This document shows, one piece after another, positions 8,896 through 17,250 of a stretch of DNA of 29,209 nucleotides. Position 1 is the stretch's first letter; each line of letters starts with the position of its first letter. Position numbers and translations under genes: made by a program. The notes below the pieces were generated by a model. It saw only the letters and a list, made by a program, of their open reading frames with translations, made no database searches and was not told the DNA's origin. This DNA comes from an uncultured Leuconostoc sp. (GTDB lineage Bacteria; Bacillota; Bacilli; Lactobacillales; Lactobacillaceae). The stretch is taken from NCBI RefSeq assembly GCF_946222815.1, contig NZ_CAMJRK010000009.1, positions 1-29,209 of the forward strand. Direction: 5' to 3'.

Positions 8896-8968
8896 ACGAA
8901 CAATATATTATTTAGTGAGAAAAAAATAATTTATTAACGAACAAAAACATGAAAAAATTTGATAAAAT
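8896..8968 (+). promoter_or_regulatory. purD promoter with two PurBox-like motifs
   Basis: ACGAAC occurs at 8896-8901 and again at 8937-8942, 41 bp apart in the same orientation, each in an AT-rich context like the PurBox (AWWWCCGAACWWT) bound by PurR. A -10 candidate TAAAAT lies at 8963-8968, placing the first box near -76 and the second over the -35 region. The -76 position matches what is known for PurR activation in Lactococcus lactis. The purB promoter has the same layout. Confidence 0.65.
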
Positions 8969-9004
8969 AGGATATAACATAAAATAAATAGTCTAGAGGC
9001 TGTG

Positions 9005-10267
9005 ATGAAAAAAGTATTGATTATTGGTTCTGGCGCACGTGAACACGCTTTGGCACAAGCATTTTTGCGTAGTGATCAAGTGACGACAGTTATTGTTGCA
9101 CCAGGAAATGATGGTATGACTGATGCAGGGCTAAAACGTGTGACAATTCCAGCAACGAATTTACTAGGACTTCGTGATTTAGCAATATCTGAGTCTGTTG
9201 ATTTAACGTTTGTTGGTAACGAGGAGCCATTGACATTGGGGATTGTTGATTTATTTGAAGCAGCTGAGTTGCCTATTTTTGGCCCCTCTAAAGTATCAGC
9301 ACAGTTAGAGGGATCAAAGTCTTTTACTAAAAATTTATTACAAAAGTATGCTATTCCAACAGCAAAGTCTGTGACTGTATCGACGCTAGACAGTGCAATT
9401 GATGTCTTACAGGAATTCGGGTTACCAATTGTATTCAAACTTGATGGTTTAGCCCTTGGAAAAGGGGTCACTATTATAACTGATCTGATAGCAGCCAATG
9501 CTTATTTGACAGAGTTATACGCGCAAAATCACACGACAAAATTAGTTATTGAGGAATACTTAGAAGGTGTTGAATTTTCTATTTTTTCTCTTGTTGGAAA
9601 AAATGGCATGATAACACATGCGCCGTTGGCGCAAGATCATAAGCGCCGTTTTGATCAAAATAAAGGGCCAAATACTGGTGGTATGGGAGCTTATAGCCCT
9701 GTTCGTTGGCTTAGTGATGAGGTTAAAAACCGCGCGATTAAAGAACTTGTAGAACCAACAATTAATGCTTTGAAAAAAGAAGGCACACCTTTTTCTGGTG
9801 TACTCTATACAGGTGTTATGTTAACGCCAGCAGGGCCAAAAGTGATTGAATTTAATGTTCGGTTTGGTGATCCAGAAGCACAGGTGGTTTTGCCACAATA
9901 CACGGGTGATTTTTATGAATTAATCAGTCAGTTAATGACTGGTCAACAACCCACAGCGCACTGGCAAATAAATGATGTTTATGTTGGCGTTGTTTTAGCC
10001 GCTACAGGTTATCCGGAAGCACCTGTTAAAGGTGCAATTGTGCCGACAGTAGAAGCTGTAACACCTTTAATTATTAATTTTGCTGGTGTCAAAAATGGTT
10101 TAGCAAATGGTGGCCGTGTAGCAACCATTGTTGGGCATGATACTACTGCTATTTTGGCACAAAAACAGGTTTACAATAAAATCAGCATTTTGGAGACGAA
10201 TCTAGAATATCGGCATGACATTGCTTATCAAGCGGTCAGTCATGAAAAAACCCCCTTTTTTGATTAA
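9005..10267 (+). CDS. purD: Phosphoribosylamine-glycine ligase (GAR synthetase)
   Basis: Joins glycine to phosphoribosylamine using ATP, the step after PurF. The 420-residue ATP-grasp protein begins with GSGAREHAL (8-16), has KLDGLALGKGV (145-155) in the ATP-grasp fold, and FNVRFGDPEAQ as the metal/ATP site. The ATG at 9005 is preferred over the GTG at 9002 because AGAGG (8995-8999) is too close to the GTG. It is separated from the main operon by the Nudix gene and has its own PurBox-type promoter. The last codons form an A6-C5-T6 run. Confidence 0.96.
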   Translation: MKKVLIIGSGAREHALAQAFLRSDQVTTVIVAPGNDGMTDAGLKRVTIPATNLLGLRDLAISESVDLTFVGNEEPLTLGIVDLFEAAELPIFGPSKVSAQLEGSKSFTKNLLQKYAIPTAKSVTVSTLDSAIDVLQEFGLPIVFKLDGLALGKGVTIITDLIAANAYLTELYAQNHTTKLVIEEYLEGVEFSIFSLVGKNGMITHAPLAQDHKRRFDQNKGPNTGGMGAYSPVRWLSDEVKNRAIKELVEPTINALKKEGTPFSGVLYTGVMLTPAGPKVIEFNVRFGDPEAQVVLPQYTGDFYELISQLMTGQQPTAHWQINDVYVGVVLAATGYPEAPVKGAIVPTVEAVTPLIINFAGVKNGLANGGRVATIVGHDTTAILAQKQVYNKISILETNLEYRHDIAYQAVSHEKTPFFD

Positions 10268-10325
10268 TTAGCTTAATTTTTTGAAAATGACCTGATGTGT
10301 AAGTGTAAAAAGAAGGTATACTGCT

Positions 10326-11990
10326 ATGAAAACAGACATTGAAATTGCTCAAACGGTTGCTATTAAGCCAATTACAGAGATTGCAGAGATTGCAGGATTA
10401 AGGGCGCATGAAATCGAACCATATGGTTATGATAAAGCAAAAATTAATCTAGATCTCACTGTGGAACGAGACGAGACACTTGGTAAGTTAATACTTGTTA
10501 CGTCAATTAACCCAACACCGGCTGGTGAAGGCAAATCAACAGTAACTGTTGGTTTAGCTGATGCCTTGCAGATGGCTGGTAAAACAACCATGATTGCTTT
10601 ACGTGAACCATCTCTTGGTCCAGTGATGGGGATGAAGGGGGGGGCTACCGGTGGCGGTTACGCGCAAGTGATACCAATGGCAGATATTAATTTACACTTT
10701 ACAGGCGATTTTCATGCCTTAACATCAGCCCACGATACATTAGCTGCTGTTTTGGATAATAGCATACAGCAAGGAAATCCACTCAATATTGATCCACGTC
10801 GTATTTTGTGGAAACGTGTATTGGATATTAATGATCGGGCGTTACGTCATATTAATATTGGCATGGGTGGGCCAACTTCCGGCGTGCCACGTGAAGATGG
10901 CTTTGATATTACGGTAGCCTCAGAACTGATGGCTATTTTAACATTGTCAACTGATTTAATGGATTTAAAATCTCGCATTGCACGCATCGTTGTTGGTTAC
11001 ACGTATACCAAAGAACCGGTGACGGTGAATGATTTAGGCGTCGCTGGGGCATTAACAGTGCTGTTAAAAGATGCCATCAAGCCCAATCTTGTACAAACAT
11101 TAGCCCACACACCAGCAATTATTCATGGTGGGCCATTTGCTAATATTGCACAAGGAACGAATTCAATTTTAGCAACTAAAACTGCTTTGCAATTGGCGGA
11201 TTATGCGGTAACGGAAGCCGGGTTTGGTGCTGACTTGGGAGGCGAAAAGTTTCTAGATGTTAAGGTGCCATTGTTAGGTAAAACACCAGATACAATCGTC
11301 GTTGTTGCAACCGTTAGAGCGTTAAAGCATCACGGAAATGTCCCGCTGAAAGATTTGAACACAGAGAACGTTGATGCTTTAAACGTGGGATTAGAAAATT
11401 TAGGACAACATCTAACAGCGATGAGCCGTTATGGGGTGCCAGTTATTGTTGCAATTAATCGCTTTACTGCTGATACAGAAGCTGAGTTACAGGTGGTTAA
11501 AAATTATGTTAAACAATTTGGTGCAACTGCTTATACGACTGAAGTTTGGGCAAAAGGTGGCGCTGGAGCTAAAGCATTAGCAGAAGCAGTGATTGAAAAG
11601 AGCGCGCAAGAATCTGACTTTACACCACTTTATCAATCGTCAGATGAGGCCATTGATAAGCTTAACAAAATTGTACAAACAATTTATGGCGGCCAAGGTG
11701 TTGAATTATCTCAAGTTGCGCAAAGGCAATTAATGGCATTTAAGCAACGTGGTTGGGATAGATTACCAATTATTATGGCCAAAACACAATATTCACTGTC
11801 TGATGATGCTAAACAACTAGGCGCTCCCAAAAATTTTGTGATTCATATTCGTGAATTCGTGCCGAAACTTGGTGCAGGATTTTTAATCGCTATGACAGGA
11901 TCAATCTTAACAATGCCTGGTTTACCAAAACATCCCGCAGCGTTAGATATTGATATTGATAAAAATGGTGTCATTACTGGTCTTTTTTGA
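10326..11990 (+). CDS. fhs: Formate-tetrahydrofolate ligase
   Basis: Makes N10-formyl-THF from formate, THF and ATP, supplying the one-carbon units used by PurN and PurH. The 554-residue length is typical. The P-loop-like PTPAGEGKST (63-72) and GMKGGATGGGYAQV are family signatures. An 8-base G run (10637-10644) encodes part of the second motif with rare GGG codons. The start ATG follows GAAGGT. It is downstream of purD by 58 nt with no clear terminator between them, so co-transcription from the purD promoter is likely. Confidence 0.97.
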   Translation: MKTDIEIAQTVAIKPITEIAEIAGLRAHEIEPYGYDKAKINLDLTVERDETLGKLILVTSINPTPAGEGKSTVTVGLADALQMAGKTTMIALREPSLGPVMGMKGGATGGGYAQVIPMADINLHFTGDFHALTSAHDTLAAVLDNSIQQGNPLNIDPRRILWKRVLDINDRALRHINIGMGGPTSGVPREDGFDITVASELMAILTLSTDLMDLKSRIARIVVGYTYTKEPVTVNDLGVAGALTVLLKDAIKPNLVQTLAHTPAIIHGGPFANIAQGTNSILATKTALQLADYAVTEAGFGADLGGEKFLDVKVPLLGKTPDTIVVVATVRALKHHGNVPLKDLNTENVDALNVGLENLGQHLTAMSRYGVPVIVAINRFTADTEAELQVVKNYVKQFGATAYTTEVWAKGGAGAKALAEAVIEKSAQESDFTPLYQSSDEAIDKLNKIVQTIYGGQGVELSQVAQRQLMAFKQRGWDRLPIIMAKTQYSLSDDAKQLGAPKNFVIHIREFVPKLGAGFLIAMTGSILTMPGLPKHPAALDIDIDKNGVITGLF

Positions 11991-12028
11991 AGGTGAGTTT
12001 GATGTGACACACATAGAAAGGCAACACT

Positions 12029-12832
12029 ATGGCGTTTTTACAGGTAAATTATTATTCGCAGACTTTAGGTATGGATCGTGTGATGACTGTTATTTTGCCA
12101 GAATTATCTGATCATAATCCAAACTGGACGGCTGCTGATTTACAAGATATACCAGTTTTATATTTATTGCACGGTATGTCAGGAGATCAGGCAGTATGGA
12201 CACGTCGAACAAGTATTGAACGTTTAATCCGACAAACGTCAATAGCAATTGTGATGCCAGCAACTGATTTAGCTTGGTACACAAATACCCAATATGGGAT
12301 GAATTATTTTGATGCATTAATGGATGAACTACCCAAAAAAGTTGCGACACTTTTTCCACAAATTTCACAAAAACGCGACAAAAATTTTATTGCAGGTCTT
12401 TCTATGGGCGGATACGGTGCGTTCAAAATGGCTTTTAGTGGGGAGCAGTTTAGTTATGCAGCATCTTTATCTGGTGCATTAATAGGAGATCCGGATTTTC
12501 CAGGTCGAAAGACATGGAAAAATGATGCGTATTGGCAAGGTATATTTGGAAATTTGACAAATTTTTTGGGATCAGAGAATGATATTATGTCATTAGCACA
12601 AAAGCAATCTAATGGTAACAAGCTATTACCAAAGCTTTACGCATGGATTGGTGAACAGGATTTTTTGTTTGAAAATAATCAACGTACCATCGCACAAATT
12701 AACGCATTAGGGTATGATGTCACTTTTGAAACAAGTCCAGGTGAACATGATTGGTATTATTGGGACAAAAAAATTGAGCGTATTTTTGAATGGTTGCCAA
12801 TTAATTATCATCAAGAAAAACGATTATCTTAA
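12029..12832 (+). CDS. Alpha/beta-hydrolase esterase (tributyrin esterase / esterase D-like)
   Basis: A 267-residue serine hydrolase of the esterase-D group, which includes lactococcal EstA tributyrin esterase and S-formylglutathione hydrolases. The nucleophile elbow GLSMGGYGA puts Ser125 in place; Asp211 (IGEQDF) and His240 (GEHDW) complete the triad. HGMSGDQAVW (about 49-58) is the oxyanion-side loop. There is no signal peptide, so it is cytoplasmic. AAAGG lies upstream of the ATG. It follows fhs by 38 nt. Short-chain ester hydrolysis is the safe call; thioester (formyl) hydrolysis feeding fhs is only a hypothesis from position. Confidence 0.85.
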   Translation: MAFLQVNYYSQTLGMDRVMTVILPELSDHNPNWTAADLQDIPVLYLLHGMSGDQAVWTRRTSIERLIRQTSIAIVMPATDLAWYTNTQYGMNYFDALMDELPKKVATLFPQISQKRDKNFIAGLSMGGYGAFKMAFSGEQFSYAASLSGALIGDPDFPGRKTWKNDAYWQGIFGNLTNFLGSENDIMSLAQKQSNGNKLLPKLYAWIGEQDFLFENNQRTIAQINALGYDVTFETSPGEHDWYYWDKKIERIFEWLPINYHQEKRLS

Positions 12833-12896
12833 ATATACGCAACAGAATTAGCAATGGCTAAATGATAATTGAAAACAAAAAGGGGAAATTATTATT

Positions 12897-14114
12897 GTGG
12901 AAAATAAATGGGTGCGGGCAGCCTTGCCGGCTTTACTTATTCATGGCAGTATTGGTACCGTCTATGCATGGAGTGTCTTTAAACAGGCTATTGCGGACGA
13001 CATTGGCACGAATGTGCCGAATATTGAATGGGCGTTTTCAATTGCCATTTTATTTTTAGGATTATCAGCAGCGGCTTTAGGACATTTTGTAGAACGTGAT
13101 ATCAAAAAATCTGCACTATTGTCAACGTTATTTTTTGTTATTGGTATGATTGGAACAGGCATTAGTATTCATCAAAAATCATTACTTGGTATTTATATTT
13201 TTTATGGCGTTATTATGGGTATTGGCTTAGGGATTGGCTATTTAACACCTGTTAAAAATTTAATGCTCTGGTTCAAAGACAATAAAGGACTTGGAACAGG
13301 GTTAGCTGTAGCAGGATTTGGATTAGCTAAAATGATTTTTTCTCCCATTATGATTAGCTTGCAACTTCATGTTGGTTTATGGCAGATGTTTGTTATTTTA
13401 GGGGCTGTTTTTGCCGTAATGATGTTGGTTGGCACAATGTTAATCAAGAAGCCAACTGATTGGCAAGAAAAGCCGCTTGAAAATAAATTTAAGCCTTTAA
13501 ATTTGATAAAAACACCGAATTTTATTGGTATCTGGCTGATGTTTTATCTTAACATTACAGCAGGCTTAGCTATTATTTCGCAAGAAAAAGATATTTTAAC
13601 GGGACTCAAAACCAGTAATGGATCGGCTATATTTTCAGTTGCAGCGATAACGACGATTGTGAGTATTGATGCTTTTTTCAACGCTGCTGGCCGTGTAGGA
13701 TTTGCTAGTTTTTCTGACCGATTAAAAGATCGTAATACAATTTATCGTGTTATTTTTATTATGTCTCTTATTATGGCACTAAGCGCTTATGTGTCACCTG
13801 ATCATGCTACTTTGATGCCGATCGTCATTGTTGCCGCATTTTTCTTAATCAATGCTGGATACGGTGGTGGCTTTTCTGCATTACCGCCGTTATTAGCAGA
13901 TAGATTTGGCATGCATGCCATTTCAAAAATTCATGGTATGGCTTTGACAGCATGGGCAGCAGCCGGACTATCGGGTAATCAACTAGCTAGTTTTATAGTC
14001 CATGGCTTGGGTATGGATTATAAGGTGGTATTTATCGTTATTGCTGTATTATATGCAATTGCTTTCATAATTTCAATGACCGTTGTTAACTCGAAACAGA
14101 CATTGATTGAATAA
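12897..14114 (+). CDS. MFS transporter, oxalate/formate antiporter (OFA) family
   Basis: A 405-residue polytopic membrane protein with about twelve hydrophobic helices. The N-terminus (LLIHGSIGTVYAWSVFKQ) matches the OFA subfamily of the major facilitator superfamily. GYGGGFSALPPLLADRFG in the C-terminal half is also typical. Some OFA members exchange oxalate and formate or carry other monocarboxylates, but many have unknown substrates. The start is a GTG at 12897 with AGGGGAAA 8 nt upstream; a nearby ATG at 12862 is out of frame. Its position after fhs and the esterase makes formate or another small carboxylate an attractive substrate. Confidence 0.83.
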   Translation: MENKWVRAALPALLIHGSIGTVYAWSVFKQAIADDIGTNVPNIEWAFSIAILFLGLSAAALGHFVERDIKKSALLSTLFFVIGMIGTGISIHQKSLLGIYIFYGVIMGIGLGIGYLTPVKNLMLWFKDNKGLGTGLAVAGFGLAKMIFSPIMISLQLHVGLWQMFVILGAVFAVMMLVGTMLIKKPTDWQEKPLENKFKPLNLIKTPNFIGIWLMFYLNITAGLAIISQEKDILTGLKTSNGSAIFSVAAITTIVSIDAFFNAAGRVGFASFSDRLKDRNTIYRVIFIMSLIMALSAYVSPDHATLMPIVIVAAFFLINAGYGGGFSALPPLLADRFGMHAISKIHGMALTAWAAAGLSGNQLASFIVHGLGMDYKVVFIVIAVLYAIAFIISMTVVNSKQTLIE

Positions 14115-14172
14115 AATAATCACATGTCTAACTTTAGGTCTTGTTTGATGATAGCAGCATAGTTGGAAATTA

Positions 14173-14246
14173 ACGAACAAAGTGTTCTGTTTGTGAGATA
14201 AAACTTATAAAATTACGAATGCAAATACTTAATTAACTGTTACAAT
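14173..14246 (+). promoter_or_regulatory. purB promoter with two PurBox-like motifs
   Basis: ACGAAC at 14173-14178 and ACGAAT at 14215-14220 lie 42 bp apart. The 13-mer ATTAACGAACAAA around the first box is identical to that around the second purD box. An extended -10 (TGTTACAAT, 14238-14246) follows, putting the first box near -77 and the second over the -35 region, as at purD. The start codon is at 14282. Confidence 0.65.
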
Positions 14247-14281
14247 TATAGTTAAAGAATAAAACATAAAGGAATCTAAAA

Positions 14282-15577
14282 ATGATAGAACGTTATTCTC
14301 GTCAAGAGCTTCGTGACATTTGGTCAATGCAAAATCAATATCAAACTTGGCTTGATGTTGAAATTGCCGTTGATGCTGGTTGGGTTGCTGCCGGACATAT
14401 TCCAGCTGCCGATCTTGAAAAAATTCGTGCCAATGCCAAGTTTGATGCTAAACGCATCGCTGAAATTGAGTTGTCAACGCGTCATGATGTGGTTGCGTTT
14501 ACACGAAATGTTTCCGAATCACTTGGTGATGAACGTAAATGGATTCATTATGGCTTAACTTCAACAGATGTTGTGGATACAGCACAAGCATTACGTTTAC
14601 GTCAAGCAAATGTTATTATTAAAGCAGATTTACAAGCGTGGCGTGAAGCAATAAAAAAGTTAGCCCTACAATATAAAGAGACAGTTATGATGGGTCGTAC
14701 ACATGGTGTACACGCAGAACCAACGACATTTGGCTTGAAAATGGCACGCTTTTATGCCTCGGCAACTCGGGCAATTGAACGTTTTGAACGTGTGTCTGCA
14801 GAAGTAGAAACAGGTAAGTTGTCAGGTGCCGTAGGAACATTTGCGAATGTACCACCGTTTGTTGAAGAAGTTGCCATGAAAGAGCTTGGTTTGAGCGCAC
14901 AACCTATTGGCTCACAAGTTTTGCCACGTGATCTGCATGCTGACTACATTCAAACCATTGCTTTAATTGGCACACAAATGGAAGAATTAGCGACAGAAAT
15001 TAGATCTTTGCAACGTTCAGAAATTCATGAAGTTGAAGAAGGATTTGCTAAGGGACAAAAGGGTTCTTCTGCAATGCCGCATAAACGTAATCCAATTGGT
15101 GATGAAAACATTACTGGATTGGCACGTGTTTTACGGGGTTATGCTGTTACTGCACTAGAAAATGTGACATTATGGCATGAACGTGATATCTCACATTCAT
15201 CTGCAGAGCGCATTATTTTAGCTGATGCAACTGCCATTATTGATTATATGTTACAACGTCATACGAGTATTTTAAATAATTTAGGTGTCTTTCCTGATAC
15301 AATGCAAAAAAATATGGATCGTACATATGGTTTGATATACTCGCAACGTCTGTTATTAAGTTTAATTGATGCCGGTTTGTCTCGTGAACAAGCTTATGAT
15401 ACTGTACAACCATTAACTGCCCGTTCTTGGGATGAACGTTTGATGTTTCGTGATCTCGTTGATGGGGATAGCACAATAGCATCACACTTAACAAAAGTAC
15501 AAATTGATGACGCCTTTGATTATCATTATCATTTGCGTCATGTTGACGAAATCTTTAAGAGAGTAGGTTTGGCATGA
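14282..15577 (+). CDS. purB: Adenylosuccinate lyase
   Basis: Acts twice in purine metabolism, cleaving SAICAR to AICAR and adenylosuccinate to AMP, releasing fumarate. The 431-residue protein has the fumarase/aspartase superfamily signature GSSAMPHKRNP (261-271), including the flexible-loop catalytic Ser, and TGLTSTDVVDTA-type sequence near residue 90. AAAGGA precedes the ATG. The stop overlaps the next gene's ATG (ATGA), so purB and the phosphoribosyltransferase are translated as a coupled pair from the PurBox promoter. Confidence 0.97.
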   Translation: MIERYSRQELRDIWSMQNQYQTWLDVEIAVDAGWVAAGHIPAADLEKIRANAKFDAKRIAEIELSTRHDVVAFTRNVSESLGDERKWIHYGLTSTDVVDTAQALRLRQANVIIKADLQAWREAIKKLALQYKETVMMGRTHGVHAEPTTFGLKMARFYASATRAIERFERVSAEVETGKLSGAVGTFANVPPFVEEVAMKELGLSAQPIGSQVLPRDLHADYIQTIALIGTQMEELATEIRSLQRSEIHEVEEGFAKGQKGSSAMPHKRNPIGDENITGLARVLRGYAVTALENVTLWHERDISHSSAERIILADATAIIDYMLQRHTSILNNLGVFPDTMQKNMDRTYGLIYSQRLLLSLIDAGLSREQAYDTVQPLTARSWDERLMFRDLVDGDSTIASHLTKVQIDDAFDYHYHLRHVDEIFKRVGLA

Positions 15578-16137
15578 GGTCGTTAATTAATCATCCAGCT
15601 ATCAAATCAGTTTTGGCCACCGAAACTGACATTCAAGCACAAGTGCAACGTGTGGCAAATGAGTTAACATTGAAATTTGAAGATCAGTCACAACGCCCAA
15701 TATTTATTGCGGTGCTTAAGGGTGGGGTAATTTTTGCAACAGATTTACTACGTAAAATGCCACTTGATGTTGATTTTGATTTTATTGATGTTAAAAGCTA
15801 TTCAGGCCTTGAATCGACAGGACAAGTAAAAGTAGTGCATGATGTTAGCATGGATTTAACGGGTCGTGATGTTGTTATTGTCGATGAAATTATTGATTCT
15901 GGCCGAACAATGCAATGGTTGCATAATTATTTTGATTTAAAAGGTGCAAAAACAGTAACAACAGTTGCTCTGGCCGATAAAAAAACAGCCCGTGTGGTTG
16001 ATTTTGAAGTTGATTATTTTGGTTTAGATGTGCCGGATGAGTTTTTGGTTGGGTATGGTATGGATTATAATAATTTTTTCCGTAATTTACCAGTTATCGC
16101 TGTTGTGGATTTTGATAAGTTAGATTTAATTCAATAA
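15574..16137 (+). CDS. hpt: Hypoxanthine(-guanine) phosphoribosyltransferase
   Basis: A 187-residue type I phosphoribosyltransferase that salvages hypoxanthine and/or guanine with PRPP. The pyrophosphate loop is AVLKGGVIF, the PRPP motif VVIVDEIIDSGRT spans 100-112, and VPDEFLVGYGMDYNNFFRNLP matches the base-binding end of HPRTs. The usual acidic pair Glu-Asp reads Asp104-Glu105; the catalytic Asp108 is kept. It overlaps purB by 4 nt, linking salvage of hypoxanthine to the AMP branch. In many Firmicutes the main hpt lies between tilS and ftsH, so this may be an additional copy. Exact base preference is not readable. Confidence 0.88.
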   Translation: MRSLINHPAIKSVLATETDIQAQVQRVANELTLKFEDQSQRPIFIAVLKGGVIFATDLLRKMPLDVDFDFIDVKSYSGLESTGQVKVVHDVSMDLTGRDVVIVDEIIDSGRTMQWLHNYFDLKGAKTVTTVALADKKTARVVDFEVDYFGLDVPDEFLVGYGMDYNNFFRNLPVIAVVDFDKLDLIQ

Positions 16138-16173
16138 ATAACGTTTTTGTTGTTCGCTATTTAACATTGAGAA

Positions 16174-16211
16174 TAAATTATAAAAGCGCGGCTCCTAGTG
16201 AGTCGCGCTTT
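16174..16211 (-). terminator. Terminator of the mevalonate cluster
   Basis: A 12-bp stem (16183-16194 with 16200-16211) with one G-T pair closes a 5-nt loop. On the - strand it is followed by TTTTATAATTT, so it terminates the mvaD-mvaK2-fni transcript. The fni stop codon lies in the loop. The + strand side lacks a T run, so it is a poor terminator for hpt. Confidence 0.8.
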
Positions 16212-17250
16212 GACGTTGGTTGATAAAATTTTGTAGTGTCGGTGAATACAGTCGTTCAGCAGCATGTAGTGATTTTCCATTTTTTGCACCTAGCAATGTA
16301 AATAGCCGTGGCAAAGCATGTTGCCAATCTTCAATTTGTTGAATCAGTGCAACTTCGCCTTTATCCATAAGCGTTGACAACATAAATCCAGCACTTGAAG
16401 TTAAAGATGCACCAAGCATTAAGCTTGTGACAATATCATTTGCAGACTGAATACCGCCCGTTGCAATAAGTGGCAATTGATTAGATGCAAATTGTGCTGA
16501 TAATAAACTTTCTACCGTGGATAAACCATGCTGATCGATGTTGAAAGTATCTGGTTGACGATTACGGCGCCGCTCAATGACTGCAAAATTAGTACCATTG
16601 GCACCACCAACATTAATTGCGGCAGGTTCAAGCTGATTAATTATTTCAAAAGCCCTGTTACTCATGCCAAACCCAACTTCTTTAATAATAACTGGCACAG
16701 GTGATTTAGCGATGATAGTTGCAAGATTGTCAAGCCAATAGAATTCACGATCGCCCTCTGCCATAACGAGTTCTTGACCGACATTGACGTGCATTTCGAT
16801 AGCATTAGCATCGATCATATCGATAGCATTACGAACATTGGCTATCGGATGGTCTGCACCTAAATTGGCAATTAAAAATCCTTCAGGATTATTTTGACGA
16901 GCAATTTTAAACGAGGCGACTGCATCAGAATCTTTTAGGGCTATTGATTGTGAGCCAACAGCCATTGCCAAATTAGTTTCTTCAGCTACTTGGGCAAGCT
17001 GGCCGTTAACACGACCAGTTAAATGCGAACCACCAGTCATAGCTTCAATATAAAAAGGCCAATCAAAGTGATGGTCTAAAATTGTTGTACCGAGGTTCAC
17101 ATCTGCTACTGACATTTCTGGAAATGTCTCAGGTAACCAACGTATATCGTTAAAATCAGCACCAACTTTTAGTCGTTTATTTTGGCGCCAGATATTGACA
17201 CCAAGTGACAAATGTTCATCTTTACGATGTGCTTGTTTGGAATCACTCAT
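16195..17250 (-). CDS. fni: Isopentenyl-diphosphate delta-isomerase, type 2 (FMN)
   Basis: Interconverts IPP and DMAPP using reduced FMN. The 351-residue TIM-barrel protein has YIEAMTGGS (68-75 region), VGSQS (98-102) and the C-terminal phosphate-binding GGIQSANDIVTSLMLGA, all typical of type 2 enzymes. The ATG at 17250 is chosen because AGAGG precedes it and MSDSKQAHRKDEHL matches the usual N-terminus; the frame continues 49 codons upstream inside mvaK2. It overlaps mvaK2 by 8 nt and is last in its operon. Its final codons form one arm of the terminator. Confidence 0.95.
   Translation of the reverse strand: MSDSKQAHRKDEHLSLGVNIWRQNKRLKVGADFNDIRWLPETFPEMSVADVNLGTTILDHHFDWPFYIEAMTGGSHLTGRVNGQLAQVAEETNLAMAVGSQSIALKDSDAVASFKIARQNNPEGFLIANLGADHPIANVRNAIDMIDANAIEMHVNVGQELVMAEGDREFYWLDNLATIIAKSPVPVIIKEVGFGMSNRAFEIINQLEPAAINVGGANGTNFAVIERRRNRQPDTFNIDQHGLSTVESLLSAQFASNQLPLIATGGIQSANDIVTSLMLGASLTSSAGFMLSTLMDKGEVALIQQIEDWQHALPRLFTLLGAKNGKSLHAAERLYSPTLQNFINQRQSATH

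Noticed and set aside
10244..10261. A6-C5-T6 run at the end of purD that could fold as a hairpin
   Set aside because: The stem would be A-T only, and the run encodes the normal last residues KTPFF. It is not a credible terminator.
14115..14172. Terminator or RNA element after the OFA transporter
   Set aside because: I see no stem followed by T residues here, so read-through into purB cannot be excluded, but nothing can be annotated.
14173..14186. LexA-like reading of GAAC...GTTC upstream of purB
   Set aside because: The spacing between half-sites is 5, not the 4 of the Gram-positive SOS box. The PurBox reading with matching geometry at purD explains it better.
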